A DNA stretch of 64,000 nt, from assembly GCF_000367345.1 (NCBI RefSeq), contig NZ_BARE01000006.1, forward strand, positions 1-64,000, written 5' to 3'. The stretch is from Sphingobium xenophagum NBRC 107872 (lineage in GTDB: Bacteria; Pseudomonadota; Alphaproteobacteria; Sphingomonadales; Sphingomonadaceae). Of this stretch, positions 1 through 9,132 are shown in pieces (the stretch's first letter is position 1; each line of letters opens with the position of its first letter). The position numbers and the translations under genes were made by a program. The notes beneath the pieces are model-generated. The model was given only the letters and a program-made list of their open reading frames with translations. It had not been told where the DNA came from and ran no database searches.

Positions 1-727
1 CCAGCTTTTCGACAAGCTCAGGGATGCTGCCGACTTTGATGCCGGGCGCGCGCGCGGCAGGTTCCTCGGTCCTGAGGATTTTCAGTCTTGCATCGACATT
101 GACGCCGTAATCGGCGGGGGCCTTTTCCTCGATCGGCTTCTTCTTCGCCTTCATGATGTTGGGAAGGGAGGCGTAGCGTGGATCGTTGAGGCGCAGATCG
201 ACGGTGACGATGGTCGGCAGGCTGACGTCAATCACCTGAAGGCCGCCATCGACTTCACGGGTCACCTGCGCATGGTCGCCGTTCAGCGCCACCTGCGAAG
301 CGAAGGTTGCCTGGGACCAGCCAAGCAGCGCCGAAAGCATCTGTCCTGTTTGATTGGCATCATCGTCGATCGCCTGCTTGCCGAGCAATACCAGGCGGGG
401 CGCTTCGGCCACGACCACCCCTTTCAGCAATTTTGCGACATCGAGTGGCTCTACCGGCCCGTCACTCTTGATGAGGATGGCGCGATCGGCCCCCATGGCG
501 AGCGCCGTGCGCAATACGTCCTGCGCCTGAGCGGAGCCGACGCTCACCGCAATGATTTCATCTACCGCGCCCGCCTCTTTCAGGCGCACGGCTTCCTCGA
601 CAGCGATCTCGTCGAAGGGGTTCATGGACATTTTCACATTGGACAGGTCGACGCCAGAGCCGTCGGTTCTGACGCGAATCTTGACGTTGTGATCAACCAC
701 ACGCTTGACGGGTACCACCACTTTCAT
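1..727 (-). CDS. etfB: electron transfer flavoprotein beta subunit (3' end cut by window edge)
   Basis: Small subunit of the ETF heterodimer, which carries electrons from flavin dehydrogenases (acyl-CoA, dimethylglycine and related enzymes) to ETF-ubiquinone oxidoreductase. The translation begins [19 protein letters not shown] and contains the family stretch [26 protein letters not shown] near residue 80, and [17 protein letters not shown]. About 242 codons are visible; the family is near 249 residues, so only a few C-terminal codons are missing. The start is an ATG at 727 with GGAGAGGA upstream. It is divergent from the AraC-type regulator, with about 240 bp between them. ETF often serves dimethylglycine oxidation in betaine clusters, but etfBA can equally be a general housekeeping pair; etfA would lie outside the window. 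Confidence 0.93.
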   Translation of the reverse strand, partial: MKVVVPVKRVVDHNVKIRVRTDGSGVDLSNVKMSMNPFDEIAVEEAVRLKEAGAVDEIIAVSVGSAQAQDVLRTALAMGADRAILIKSDGPVEPLDVAKLLKGVVVAEAPRLVLLGKQAIDDDANQTGQMLSALLGWSQATFASQVALNGDHAQVTREVDGGLQVIDVSLPTIVTVDLRLNDPRYASLPNIMKAKKKPIEEKAPADYGVNVDARLKILRTEEPAARAPGIKVGSIPELVEKL

Positions 728-965
728 TCGGCAATCCTCTCCAACATCCATATGGATCAAGGCGTTGCGACCTCCCATTCGGTTGATCCGGGACCGGGAA
801 GCCGCTCCCGTGACAGAGCGGCCGGACAGTCTGCGGATCGCTCAGGAATGCCGTCAGTAAGGAGTAGGTTTGCGACGCAAGTCTGGTGGGGAAAAGAACA
901 TTTGCGTCAGTTTCTTGCTATCTCTACGACATGTCAGATAAAGTTCATAAAAAGGGAGGCCGGCG

Positions 966-2117
966 ATGATTCTGTCGTCGAGAGAAGTGGAAACCCGTTC
1001 TCCGACAGCGCTGAACGCCGCGATGCGGCGTCAGGCGAACGGCACGCGCCTGTCGGTGGGCTTCATCCTGACACGGCGCTTCACCCTGTGCGCATTTGCG
1101 AATTTTATCGATGTCCTGCGACTGGCTGCTGACGAAGGGGACCGCAGCAGGCAGATATTGTGCGACTGGAAGATATTGTCGAACACGATGGAGGCGGTGT
1201 CCTCCAGTTCTGGTGTCACCGTTCAACCCAATGAGCGATTGGGCGATCCCGCCAAGTTCGACTATATCGTGGTCGTCGGCGGCCTGGTGGATGAGATAGG
1301 CAATGTCGGCAGCGACTATCTGGAATATCTCAGGAAAGCTGCGGCCGCGGGGATACCATTGGTGGGTATTTGCACCGGCGCCTTCATCCTGCACGAAGCA
1401 GGCGTCCTCAAAGGCTATAAATGCTGCGTCAGCTGGTTCCATCACCGCGATTTTCTGGAGCAGTTCGATGGGCTAGAACCGGTTGCCGATCAGATATTCA
1501 TCGTCGACAGGGACAGGCTGACCTGTTCGGGCGGGGCCAGTTCCGCACATCTCGCGGCCTATCTTGTCGAAAAGCATATCGGCCGTGCGCAGGCCAGCAA
1601 AAGCCTGCACATCATGATCATAGACGATGCGCTGAATGCTGAAAAGCCCCAGCCGGGCATTCCCCTCCAGTTCAAGACGCAGGATCCCATCGTTCGCCGT
1701 GCCCTGCTGATTACGCAGCAGAATATCGATGCGCCGCTGTCCGTGGCGGAAATCGCCCGTAGGATGGGCAAGAGCAAAAGACAGCTGGAACGCCGGTTTC
1801 AGACAAGTCTGGGCATGTCTCCCCAAGTCGCCTTCATGGACGTGCGGCTGTCGATCGCCCGCCATTTCCTTGAAAAGACGGATAAATCCATCACCATGAT
1901 CGCGGTGGAATGCGGCTTTTGCGACTCGTCGCATATGAGCCGGATGTTCCGTCGCAGGTTCGGCCACTCTCCGTTCGAGAGCCGGGTGTCATCGCCGGGC
2001 CGGGCTGGCACGATGCCGCTGGAATTGGACTGTGCTGCGCTAGAGGATATGGGCGAAGCGTTTATTCCGGACACCGACTGGATCACGATCGGCAAAGATC
2101 ACTCCGCCATGATCTGA
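966..2117 (+). CDS. GlxA/GbdR-type AraC family transcriptional regulator
   Basis: 383-residue regulator with an N-terminal DJ-1/PfpI (GATase1-like) domain (about residues 30-215, including VGICTGAFILHEAGVL with the nucleophile-elbow cysteine position) and a C-terminal double helix-turn-helix AraC domain (about 240-340, PLSVAEIARRMGKSKRQLER then FCDSSHMSRMFRRRFGHSP). This architecture matches GbdR/SouR/CdhR-type activators of glycine betaine, sarcosine and carnitine catabolism. The start ATG is preceded by GGGAGG at good spacing. It converges on the minus-strand sox-glyA-sdaA-fdhA-BCCT genes, whose products fit a GbdR regulon. Inference: it senses betaine or dimethylglycine and activates the sox operon. 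Ligand and targets cannot be read from the sequence. Confidence 0.88.
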   Translation: MILSSREVETRSPTALNAAMRRQANGTRLSVGFILTRRFTLCAFANFIDVLRLAADEGDRSRQILCDWKILSNTMEAVSSSSGVTVQPNERLGDPAKFDYIVVVGGLVDEIGNVGSDYLEYLRKAAAAGIPLVGICTGAFILHEAGVLKGYKCCVSWFHHRDFLEQFDGLEPVADQIFIVDRDRLTCSGGASSAHLAAYLVEKHIGRAQASKSLHIMIIDDALNAEKPQPGIPLQFKTQDPIVRRALLITQQNIDAPLSVAEIARRMGKSKRQLERRFQTSLGMSPQVAFMDVRLSIARHFLEKTDKSITMIAVECGFCDSSHMSRMFRRRFGHSPFESRVSSPGRAGTMPLELDCAALEDMGEAFIPDTDWITIGKDHSAMI

Positions 2118-2211
2118 CCGTGCATGGCGGCGGCCAAGCGCAGCGACCTGGCTTCCCTAACCTGGCTTAGCTGTGTCGAAGGCAGGGAGCGAACCCCCTG
2201 CCTCCGATCGA

Positions 2212-4203
2212 TCAGGCGGTGGCGATGCCGCCATGTGCGGGCGCCTTGGCCAGCAGGCTGGCATCGGGCGAGCAGGACACCGCCAGATAGCGTTCGAACT
2301 GGGCCAATATGTCCGCAATGACCTGTTCCTGCGACATGCCCATGATGTCATATCCCCGGCTTCCGTCCGAAAAGAAGGTCCGCGCCTCATGCCGTTCGCT
2401 GATGTTCGCTGCCTCAATGGGTGAGAATATCGGCAGCTTGTGAGACCCCGGCCGGACCCCATACAGGAAACCGCGGCAGTCGGGCGTGGCCGAATTCAGG
2501 CATATTGCGCCATCCTCCCTGGAAACGAACGCGGTGCGACCGCTACGGGTGAGCTCCGCTGCCACCGCTTCCAGCGCAGGAAGCACGGTTTTGCCGATGA
2601 AGTCGACCACATCCGCCTGTTTGGGCGTGTGGAGCGCCAGCGCGAGCCGGGCCTGCCAACTGGGTTCGGGCGCGAAAGAGGGAGCGCCGCGCGACCGGCC
2701 GTTGCCGACTTCATATTGCGCGACATCCGCCTTCATGCCCTTGAACAGGCCAAAGATCAGGACGAGCATCACGAGCGCAAAGGGCAGGGCGGCAATGATG
2801 GTCGCCGCCTTCAGCGCGGCCAGGCCGCCCGCGATCAGCAGAATGATCGTGACCAGTGCTTCCAGCACGCACCAGAACAGCCGCTGCAAGGTCGTGGTCT
2901 GCGTCTTGCCGCCCGATCCGATGATGTCCATCACCAGCGAGCCGGAGCTTTGGGACGAGATGAAGAAGATACCCACCATGAACACGGCCAGCGCCGACGT
3001 CGCCGTGGCCCAGGGTAGATATTCGAAGAATTTGAACAGGGCGATCGAAACATTGCCCGATACGGCCTTCGATATCGCGCCTGCGGCTACGCCTTGATCC
3101 AGAATCAGGGCCGTGTTGCCGAACACGGTCATCCAGATGAAGGTGAAGGCGGTGGGCAAGAGAAGGACGGCCAGAATGAATTCGCGCACTGTCCGGCCGC
3201 GCGAAATGCGCGCTATGAACATGCCGACGAAGGGCGCCCAGCTGATCCACCATGCCCAATAGAACAGCGTCCATGCGTTGATCCAGGGCTTGGGCTCATA
3301 GGCGTAGATGTTGAAGGTGCGGGGCACGAAGGAGGTAAGATAAAGCCCCATATTCTGGACCAGATCGCGCATCAGCTGGATGGTCGGCCCCGCAATCAGC
3401 ACGAACAGCATCAGGCCCAGTGCGAGAATGATATTGATCTCGCTCAGCAATTTGATGCCCTTGGAAAGGCCCGACAGCACCGACAGCGTGGCAATGGTCG
3501 AGATGATGACGATTAGCATCACCTGAATCGGAATGGTCATCGGCAGGCCGAACAGATAATTGAGGCCACCATTGACTTGCTGCACGCCCAGGCCAAGCGA
3601 TGTCGCAAGTCCAAATACGGTGCAGCAAATAGCGAAAATGTCTACCGCGTCGCCGATCCGACCACGAATTCTCTCTTTAAGGAGAGGGTACAGGCCCGAC
3701 CTGATCGTCAGCGGCAGATTGTAGCGATAGCCGAAATAGGCGAGCGAAAGGCCGACCACGGAATAGATCGACCATGCATGAATGCCCCAATGGAAGAAGG
3801 TGATGCTCATCGCATCCTTCTGCGCGGCGATCGTCATGGGATCGGCGTCAGGCGGCGCTGCATAATGCATCATGGGTTCGGCCACGGCATAATACATGAG
3901 GCCGATGCCCTTGCCCGCCGCGAACAGCATCGCGACCCAGGACCCGAAGCGGAAGTCAGGCTCGCAATCGTCCGGGCCAAGTTTCAGATTGCCATATCGG
4001 CTGATGCACAGGATCGTGACCGAGAACAGGAAAATCCCGACGGCCAGCAGATAGAACCAGCCTACTTCGGCCAGAACCCGTGCCTCTACGTCCGACAGCA
4101 GGGCCTCCGCCTGATGGGGGAAAAAGGCGCCGACCCCCAGCAGCAGCAGAATGATGCTCACCGATCCGAAAAACACCGGTGGATTTATGATAAACCGGAA
4201 CAT
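2212..4203 (-). CDS. BCCT family betaine/choline/carnitine transporter
   Basis: 663-residue inner-membrane transporter of the betaine-choline-carnitine family, with about 12 membrane segments. The family signature is clear: [19 protein letters not shown] followed by [13 protein letters not shown]. The region from about residue 520 is a long soluble C-terminal tail, as in BetT-type carriers where it tunes osmotic activity. The frame opens GTG-GTG-ATG; the ATG at 4203 is preferred because a GGGGG Shine-Dalgarno sequence lies about 7 bases upstream of it. It is the last gene of the minus-strand set, 144 bp after the formaldehyde dehydrogenase gene, and probably imports glycine betaine, choline or sarcosine for the pathway. 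The exact substrate is not determinable here. Confidence 0.92.
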   Translation of the reverse strand: MFRFIINPPVFFGSVSIILLLLGVGAFFPHQAEALLSDVEARVLAEVGWFYLLAVGIFLFSVTILCISRYGNLKLGPDDCEPDFRFGSWVAMLFAAGKGIGLMYYAVAEPMMHYAAPPDADPMTIAAQKDAMSITFFHWGIHAWSIYSVVGLSLAYFGYRYNLPLTIRSGLYPLLKERIRGRIGDAVDIFAICCTVFGLATSLGLGVQQVNGGLNYLFGLPMTIPIQVMLIVIISTIATLSVLSGLSKGIKLLSEINIILALGLMLFVLIAGPTIQLMRDLVQNMGLYLTSFVPRTFNIYAYEPKPWINAWTLFYWAWWISWAPFVGMFIARISRGRTVREFILAVLLLPTAFTFIWMTVFGNTALILDQGVAAGAISKAVSGNVSIALFKFFEYLPWATATSALAVFMVGIFFISSQSSGSLVMDIIGSGGKTQTTTLQRLFWCVLEALVTIILLIAGGLAALKAATIIAALPFALVMLVLIFGLFKGMKADVAQYEVGNGRSRGAPSFAPEPSWQARLALALHTPKQADVVDFIGKTVLPALEAVAAELTRSGRTAFVSREDGAICLNSATPDCRGFLYGVRPGSHKLPIFSPIEAANISERHEARTFFSDGSRGYDIMGMSQEQVIADILAQFERYLAVSCSPDASLLAKAPAHGGIATA

Positions 4204-4347
4204 CACCACGCCCCCAATTCGTTATGCTGCCGAATGAATTCACTATGCCGGTTTCGGCCCCCGACATGTTTCGGAGGCCGACCGGATTTGTCACTTTTCA
4301 ACCTTCGCGCCGCAATCGGAACAGGCCGATCAGGAGCGCAGGATAGA

Positions 4348-5535
4348 TCATGCGGCGTTGAGCAGTCCGTGCGGATCAAGAACAAATTTGGTTGCTGCGC
4401 CGTGATCGAACGATTCATATCCTTGGGGCGCATCCTCCAGTGAGATGACGCGTGCGTTGACGATGTCGGCGATCGGCAGACGATCGTGCAGAATCGCCTG
4501 CATGAGTTGCCGGTTATATTTGAGCACGGGCGTCTGGCCGGTGTGGAAAGACTGCGCCTTTGCCCAGCCCAGCCCGAACCGCAATGACAGGCTACCCTGC
4601 TTTGCCGCATTGTCGACAGCGCCGGGATCTTCCGTCACATAGAGGCCCGGAATGCCGATAGATCCGGCCGCGCGGGTGATTTCCATCATCTGGTTAAGGA
4701 CGATGGCGGGCTGTTCTCCGCCCGTATGGCCGCGTGCCTCGAAACCAACGGCGTCGATTGCGCTGTCCACTTCGTCGGTGCCGATGACCTCCGCTACCAG
4801 ATCGCCAAGCCGGTCGCTCTGCGACAGGTCGATGGGCGTGAAGCCGACCTTGGCGGCGTGGTCCAGGCGATCCTTGTTGAAATCGCCGATCATCACGACC
4901 GCCGCGCCCAAGATCTGCGCCGATGCAGCGGCGGCAAGACCCACCGGACCCGCGCCCGCGATATAGACGGTCGAGCCGACCCCGACGCCCGCGCGCAACG
5001 CGCCGTGGAAGCCGGTCGGCAAAATGTCGGACAGCATCGTCAGGTCGCGAATTTTTGCCATCGCCCGATCGCGATCGGGGAATTTCAGCAGGTTGAAGTC
5101 GGCATAGGGCACCATGACGTAGCGCGCCTGTCCGCCGATCCATCCGCCCATATCGACATAGCCATAGGCACCACCCGCCCGCGCAGGATTGACGGTCAGG
5201 CAGACGCCCGTGTCCTGCGATTTGCAGGTGCGGCAACGACCGCATGCTACGTTGAACGGCACGGATACGATGTCGCCGATTTCCAGCATTTCGACATCGC
5301 TGCCCTTTTCGATCACTTCGCCGGTAATCTCATGACCCAGCACCAGCCCTTGCTGGGCCGTCGTGCGGCCTCTCACCATATGCTGGTCGGAACCGCAGAT
5401 ATTCGTCGACAAGACCTTCAGAATGACGCCATGGTCGATACGGCGGCCATCCGGCGCCTCGAGTTTCGGATCAGCAATGTCCTGTACCGCGACCTTGCCC
5501 GGTTCCAGATACACCACACCTCGGTTCTTGCTCAT
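4348..5535 (-). CDS. fdhA: glutathione-independent formaldehyde dehydrogenase (Zn, NAD-dependent)
   Basis: 395-residue medium-chain zinc dehydrogenase resembling Pseudomonas putida FdhA (about 399 residues), which oxidises formaldehyde to formate with bound NAD+. The N-terminus MSKNRGVVYLEPGKVAVQDI is family-typical. Catalytic zinc ligands lie in NICGSDQHMVRGRT and GLVLGHEITGEV; structural zinc cysteines in ACGRCRTCKSQDTGVC; a Rossmann fold near AGAGPVGLAAAASAQILGA. The frame opens further upstream, but the start at 5535 has AGAGGATAAGG before it and matches the family. Located between sdaA and the BCCT gene, its job is to remove formaldehyde released by sarcosine oxidase when THF is limiting. 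Confidence 0.93.
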   Translation of the reverse strand: MSKNRGVVYLEPGKVAVQDIADPKLEAPDGRRIDHGVILKVLSTNICGSDQHMVRGRTTAQQGLVLGHEITGEVIEKGSDVEMLEIGDIVSVPFNVACGRCRTCKSQDTGVCLTVNPARAGGAYGYVDMGGWIGGQARYVMVPYADFNLLKFPDRDRAMAKIRDLTMLSDILPTGFHGALRAGVGVGSTVYIAGAGPVGLAAAASAQILGAAVVMIGDFNKDRLDHAAKVGFTPIDLSQSDRLGDLVAEVIGTDEVDSAIDAVGFEARGHTGGEQPAIVLNQMMEITRAAGSIGIPGLYVTEDPGAVDNAAKQGSLSLRFGLGWAKAQSFHTGQTPVLKYNRQLMQAILHDRLPIADIVNARVISLEDAPQGYESFDHGAATKFVLDPHGLLNAA

Positions 5536-5721
5536 ATCCTTATCCTCTCTGCTTCGTACTTTTGGTCGCGACGAGATGTTCGAATTTCCGGCTGGTTCCT
5601 TCCGTCGTGGATCGACTCGTCGGCTTGCTGCAAAGAGGAGCATTCTGGTTCGCCGGGGGCCATCATGACTGCGACGCAGGCAATTACAAATGCGCCATGT
5701 CGCGGGGCTAACCGGCTTTAG

Positions 5722-7107
5722 TCAGCATTCGGGCAGATTGACGGCAAGGCCGCCCAGGCTCGTTTCCTTGAATTTCGTGCTCATTTCCTCGCCGGTCTGC
5801 CGCATGGCCTCGATGCAATTGTCGAGCGGCATGAAATGCGAACCATCGCCGCGCAGCGCCAGGGAAGCCGCCGCGACGGCTTTTGTCGCGCCGATGCCGT
5901 TGCGTTCGATGCAGGGCACCTGAACCAGTCCGCCAACCGGATCGCAGGTCATGCCCAGATGATGTTCCAGCGCGATCTCCGCGGCATTTTCAACCTGTTG
6001 CGGCGTACCGCCCAATACGGCGCACAGCCCCGCCGCCGCCATGGCCGCTGCTGATCCGACCTCTCCCTGACAGCCTGCTTCCGCGCCGGAAATGGAGGCG
6101 TTATGCTTGATCAGCCCACCAATCGCCGCGGCGGTCAGCAGGAAGTCGGAGACTTTCGACGGGTCCGTTCCCAGGCAATGATCCAGATAATAGCGCAGCA
6201 CCGATGGCACCACGCCCGCCGCCCCGTTGGTCGGCGACGTCACAACCTTGCCGCCCGCCGCATTTTCCTCGTTCACGGCCATGGCATAGACGCTGAGCCA
6301 GTCGGACGAGGCATGAGGCTGGATGGAGTTGGACTTGCGTTCTTCCATCAATTGGCGGTGAATATGGGCGGCGCGACGCTTGACGCGCAGGCCGCCAGGC
6401 AGCTCGCCGTCCTGCCTCAACCCGCGCTCGATGCATCCGTTCATGACCGACCAGATGCGCGCCACGCCCGCCTCGACATCGGCCTCGTCGCGTGACACCG
6501 CTTCGTTACGGCGCTTCATTTCGGCGATAGACAGGCCGCTGGCATCCGCCATCCGCAACATCGCCGCGGCATTTTCGAACGGAAACGGCCAGTCCGCGAC
6601 TTCTTCGGCGGCCATCTGCCGCGGTGCGTTGCGTTCCGCCGCGCTGACGACGAAACCGCCACCGATGGAATAATAAGTTTCGCTCAATACCGGATCACCG
6701 GTTTCGTCCATGGCGGACAGGATCATGCCGTTGGCATGGCCGGGCAGGGGAGGGCCATAGTCGAAGATGACGTCCTTCGCTGGGTCGAAGGCCAGATTGG
6801 GCAGGCCGGGCAGGCGCAACGTGGTGGTTTCCCTGAGGTCCGCCAGTTCCGCTTCGGCCCTTTCCATGTCGAGATCCGCCGGCAGCCATCCCAGCAGGCC
6901 GAGCGTGACGGCCCGGTCCGTGGCATGGCCCTTGCCCGTGAAGGCGAGCGAACCATAAAGCGTTGCCCGAATCCGAACCGCCCTCTGCGATGCCGCGGAT
7001 TGCCGCAGCAGGTCGAGAAAGGCGACCGCCGCCGTCATCGGCCCCATCGTATGAGAGGAGGAGGGACCGATGCCGATCTTGAACACATCGAAGACGCTTA
7101 GAAACAT
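5722..7107 (-). CDS. sdaA: L-serine ammonia-lyase (L-serine dehydratase), single-chain iron-sulfur type
   Basis: 461-residue enzyme converting L-serine to pyruvate and ammonia. The N-terminal beta domain starts [24 protein letters not shown]; the C-terminal alpha domain has the cysteines of the oxygen-sensitive [4Fe-4S] cluster in [15 protein letters not shown] and [14 protein letters not shown]. Length fits the fused SdaA/SdaB type (about 455). It lies 48 bp after glyA on the same strand, so it is probably cotranscribed and drains the serine that glyA makes from glycine and methylene-THF. This placement is why it is assigned to sarcosine catabolism rather than general serine metabolism. Confidence 0.95.
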   Translation of the reverse strand: MFLSVFDVFKIGIGPSSSHTMGPMTAAVAFLDLLRQSAASQRAVRIRATLYGSLAFTGKGHATDRAVTLGLLGWLPADLDMERAEAELADLRETTTLRLPGLPNLAFDPAKDVIFDYGPPLPGHANGMILSAMDETGDPVLSETYYSIGGGFVVSAAERNAPRQMAAEEVADWPFPFENAAAMLRMADASGLSIAEMKRRNEAVSRDEADVEAGVARIWSVMNGCIERGLRQDGELPGGLRVKRRAAHIHRQLMEERKSNSIQPHASSDWLSVYAMAVNEENAAGGKVVTSPTNGAAGVVPSVLRYYLDHCLGTDPSKVSDFLLTAAAIGGLIKHNASISGAEAGCQGEVGSAAAMAAAGLCAVLGGTPQQVENAAEIALEHHLGMTCDPVGGLVQVPCIERNGIGATKAVAAASLALRGDGSHFMPLDNCIEAMRQTGEEMSTKFKETSLGGLAVNLPEC

Positions 7108-7155
7108 GGCAGGCCTCGTCGATGTCAGGTCAGGTGCAGCTTGCCTGCTTCCCGG

Positions 7156-8424
7156 TCATTGGTAAATGGGGAAGCGGCGGCATAGATCCTGCACATCGGC
7201 CAGAACCTCCGCCTCCACCACCGGGTCGCCTTCCGCACCGTTGCGGGCCAGCGCGTCGATCACGCGCAGCGCAAGCGCGCCGACCTGACGGAATTCCGCC
7301 TCCCCAAATCCGCGCGTCGTGCCCGCTGACGTGCCCAGACGGACACCGGAGGTGACTGCCGGCTTTTCAGGATCGAAGGGGATCGCATTCTTGTTGCAGG
7401 TGAGGCCAGCCCGTTCCAGCGCATGTTCCGCGTCGCGGCCCTTGACGCCCTTGGGGCGCAGGTCGACCAGCACGACGTGACTGTCGGTGCCGCCCGAAAC
7501 GATGTTCAGGCCGCCTTCGATCAACGTGTCGCTGAGCGCGCGGGCATTGTTCAGGACATTGCGGGCATAAAGCTTGAATTCGGGTTGCAAGGCTTCACCG
7601 AACGCCACCGCTTTCGCCGCGATGACATGCATCAGTGGGCCGCCCTGATTGCCGGGAAACACCGCTGAATTGATCTTCTTGCCAAGCGCTTCGTCATTGG
7701 TGAGGATGATGCCGCCGCGTGGCCCCCGCAGCGTCTTGTGCGTGGTTGAGGTGACAATATGCGCATGGGGGATCGGGTCTGGGTAGACGCCGCCTGCCAC
7801 CAGACCAGCCACATGGGCCATGTCGACCATCAGATAGGCGCCAATTTCATCAGCGACGCTGCGGAAGGCCGCGAAGTCGATCTCGCGCGGATAGGCGGAG
7901 CCGCCCGCGACGATCAGCTTTGGCCGGGTTTCCAGCGCCTTGGCGCGCAGATCGTCATAGTCGATCCGCTGGTCGGACTCGCGCACTTCATAACTGACGA
8001 CGTCGAACCATTTGCCCGACATGGTCACCGGCGAACCATGGGTAAGATGGCCGCCATGGGCAAGCGAGAGGCCCATGATACGATCGCCGGGCTGAAGCAG
8101 GGCAAAGAACACGGCCTGGTTGGCCTGAGCGCCTGAATGCGGCTGAACATTCGCATAGGCCGCGCCGAAAAGCTGTTTTACCCGCTCAATGGCCAGCGTT
8201 TCGATTTCATCGACATATTCGCAGCCGCCATAATAGCGTTTGCCAGGATAACCTTCGGCATATTTATTCGTCAGGACCGATCCCTGCGCCCGCATGACGT
8301 CCTCGGAAACGATATTTTCCGATGCAATCAGTTCGATCTGGTCCTTCTGGCGACCCAGTTCGCGTTCGATGGCTTCCGCAACGGCACGATCTTTCATGCC
8401 TGCATGGGACGTGCTCTGCGTCAT
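7156..8424 (-). CDS. glyA: serine hydroxymethyltransferase
   Basis: 422-residue PLP enzyme interconverting glycine plus 5,10-methylene-THF with serine plus THF. Visible motifs: [16 protein letters not shown] near the N-terminus, [18 protein letters not shown], the PLP-lysine motif [15 protein letters not shown], and [19 protein letters not shown] near the C-terminus. The open frame begins at a TTG at 8469, but the ATG at 8424 has GGAG eight bases upstream and is chosen. It is 132 bp downstream of soxG. In this operon it takes both products of sarcosine oxidase (glycine and the THF-bound one-carbon unit). The genome may carry a second housekeeping glyA elsewhere. Confidence 0.96.
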   Translation of the reverse strand: MTQSTSHAGMKDRAVAEAIERELGRQKDQIELIASENIVSEDVMRAQGSVLTNKYAEGYPGKRYYGGCEYVDEIETLAIERVKQLFGAAYANVQPHSGAQANQAVFFALLQPGDRIMGLSLAHGGHLTHGSPVTMSGKWFDVVSYEVRESDQRIDYDDLRAKALETRPKLIVAGGSAYPREIDFAAFRSVADEIGAYLMVDMAHVAGLVAGGVYPDPIPHAHIVTSTTHKTLRGPRGGIILTNDEALGKKINSAVFPGNQGGPLMHVIAAKAVAFGEALQPEFKLYARNVLNNARALSDTLIEGGLNIVSGGTDSHVVLVDLRPKGVKGRDAEHALERAGLTCNKNAIPFDPEKPAVTSGVRLGTSAGTTRGFGEAEFRQVGALALRVIDALARNGAEGDPVVEAEVLADVQDLCRRFPIYQ

Positions 8425-8556
8425 ATCGACATCTCCGAAAATAGCATGGTCAGGAGCGAATTCAGCCAATGGAGTACCGGCTCGGAAATCGCGCGAATGA
8501 AAAAGTGCAGTCTGTCCTACTGGTCCGATCGAGACGGCCAGCGGCTAGATCCAGGC

Positions 8557-9123
8557 CTAGATGTCGAGTTCGATTTCGCGGGCCACGACCTGGAGGAAAT
8601 GCCACACATGCTCCGAAAAGGAATGCCAGACGTCGATCTGGAACCGATCCTTCGCATCGCGGAGCAAAATGATCTGCGCCTTGCCGTCGAATATCGTTCG
8701 GCAACCGCTGCCAGGCGCCATCGCGTCCACATCAAAGGCGATCGCTGATTGCAGCACGAGCGCGGCATCGCGGCCTTCGATCCCGATGCTCACTTCCCGA
8801 TGGCTGACATCGACCAGACTGTGGGGCTGCTGCGCATAAAGCGCGGCGAAGCCGGCCTCGATTTCCGCCTGGTCCGCAACCGGAACGGTCACATACCATT
8901 CGTCGGGACCAAGGCACACAGCCGTCTTTTCGCCGGCATATGCTACGTCGCCGATATTGCCGGGCAGATTGAGGCCCAGAACGGCGGAGGCTGCAATCCG
9001 CTGGTCCGGGTCGATGCGCAGGCTGAAGCGCGCTTTGTCCGCAAGCGGCCGGATGGTGAGCGGAAAGGGCTTGTGGAGCGCAATGCCTTCGCCGCTCAAG
9101 GGGTGATGAGGATGCATCGTCAT
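8557..9123 (-). CDS. soxG: sarcosine oxidase gamma subunit
   Basis: 188-residue gamma subunit of heterotetrameric sarcosine oxidase. It shows the family features FSLRIDPDQR near the N-terminus, GPDEWYVTVP in the middle and CRTIFDGKAQIILLRDAKDR then VWHSFSEHVWHFL near the C-terminus, a GcvT-like fold fragment. It follows soxA by 9 bp, completing the canonical soxBDAG order. The subunit is structural in the complex and is not known to carry a cofactor. Confidence 0.92.
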   Translation of the reverse strand: MTMHPHHPLSGEGIALHKPFPLTIRPLADKARFSLRIDPDQRIAASAVLGLNLPGNIGDVAYAGEKTAVCLGPDEWYVTVPVADQAEIEAGFAALYAQQPHSLVDVSHREVSIGIEGRDAALVLQSAIAFDVDAMAPGSGCRTIFDGKAQIILLRDAKDRFQIDVWHSFSEHVWHFLQVVAREIELDI

Positions 9124-9132
9124 GGCGCTTCC

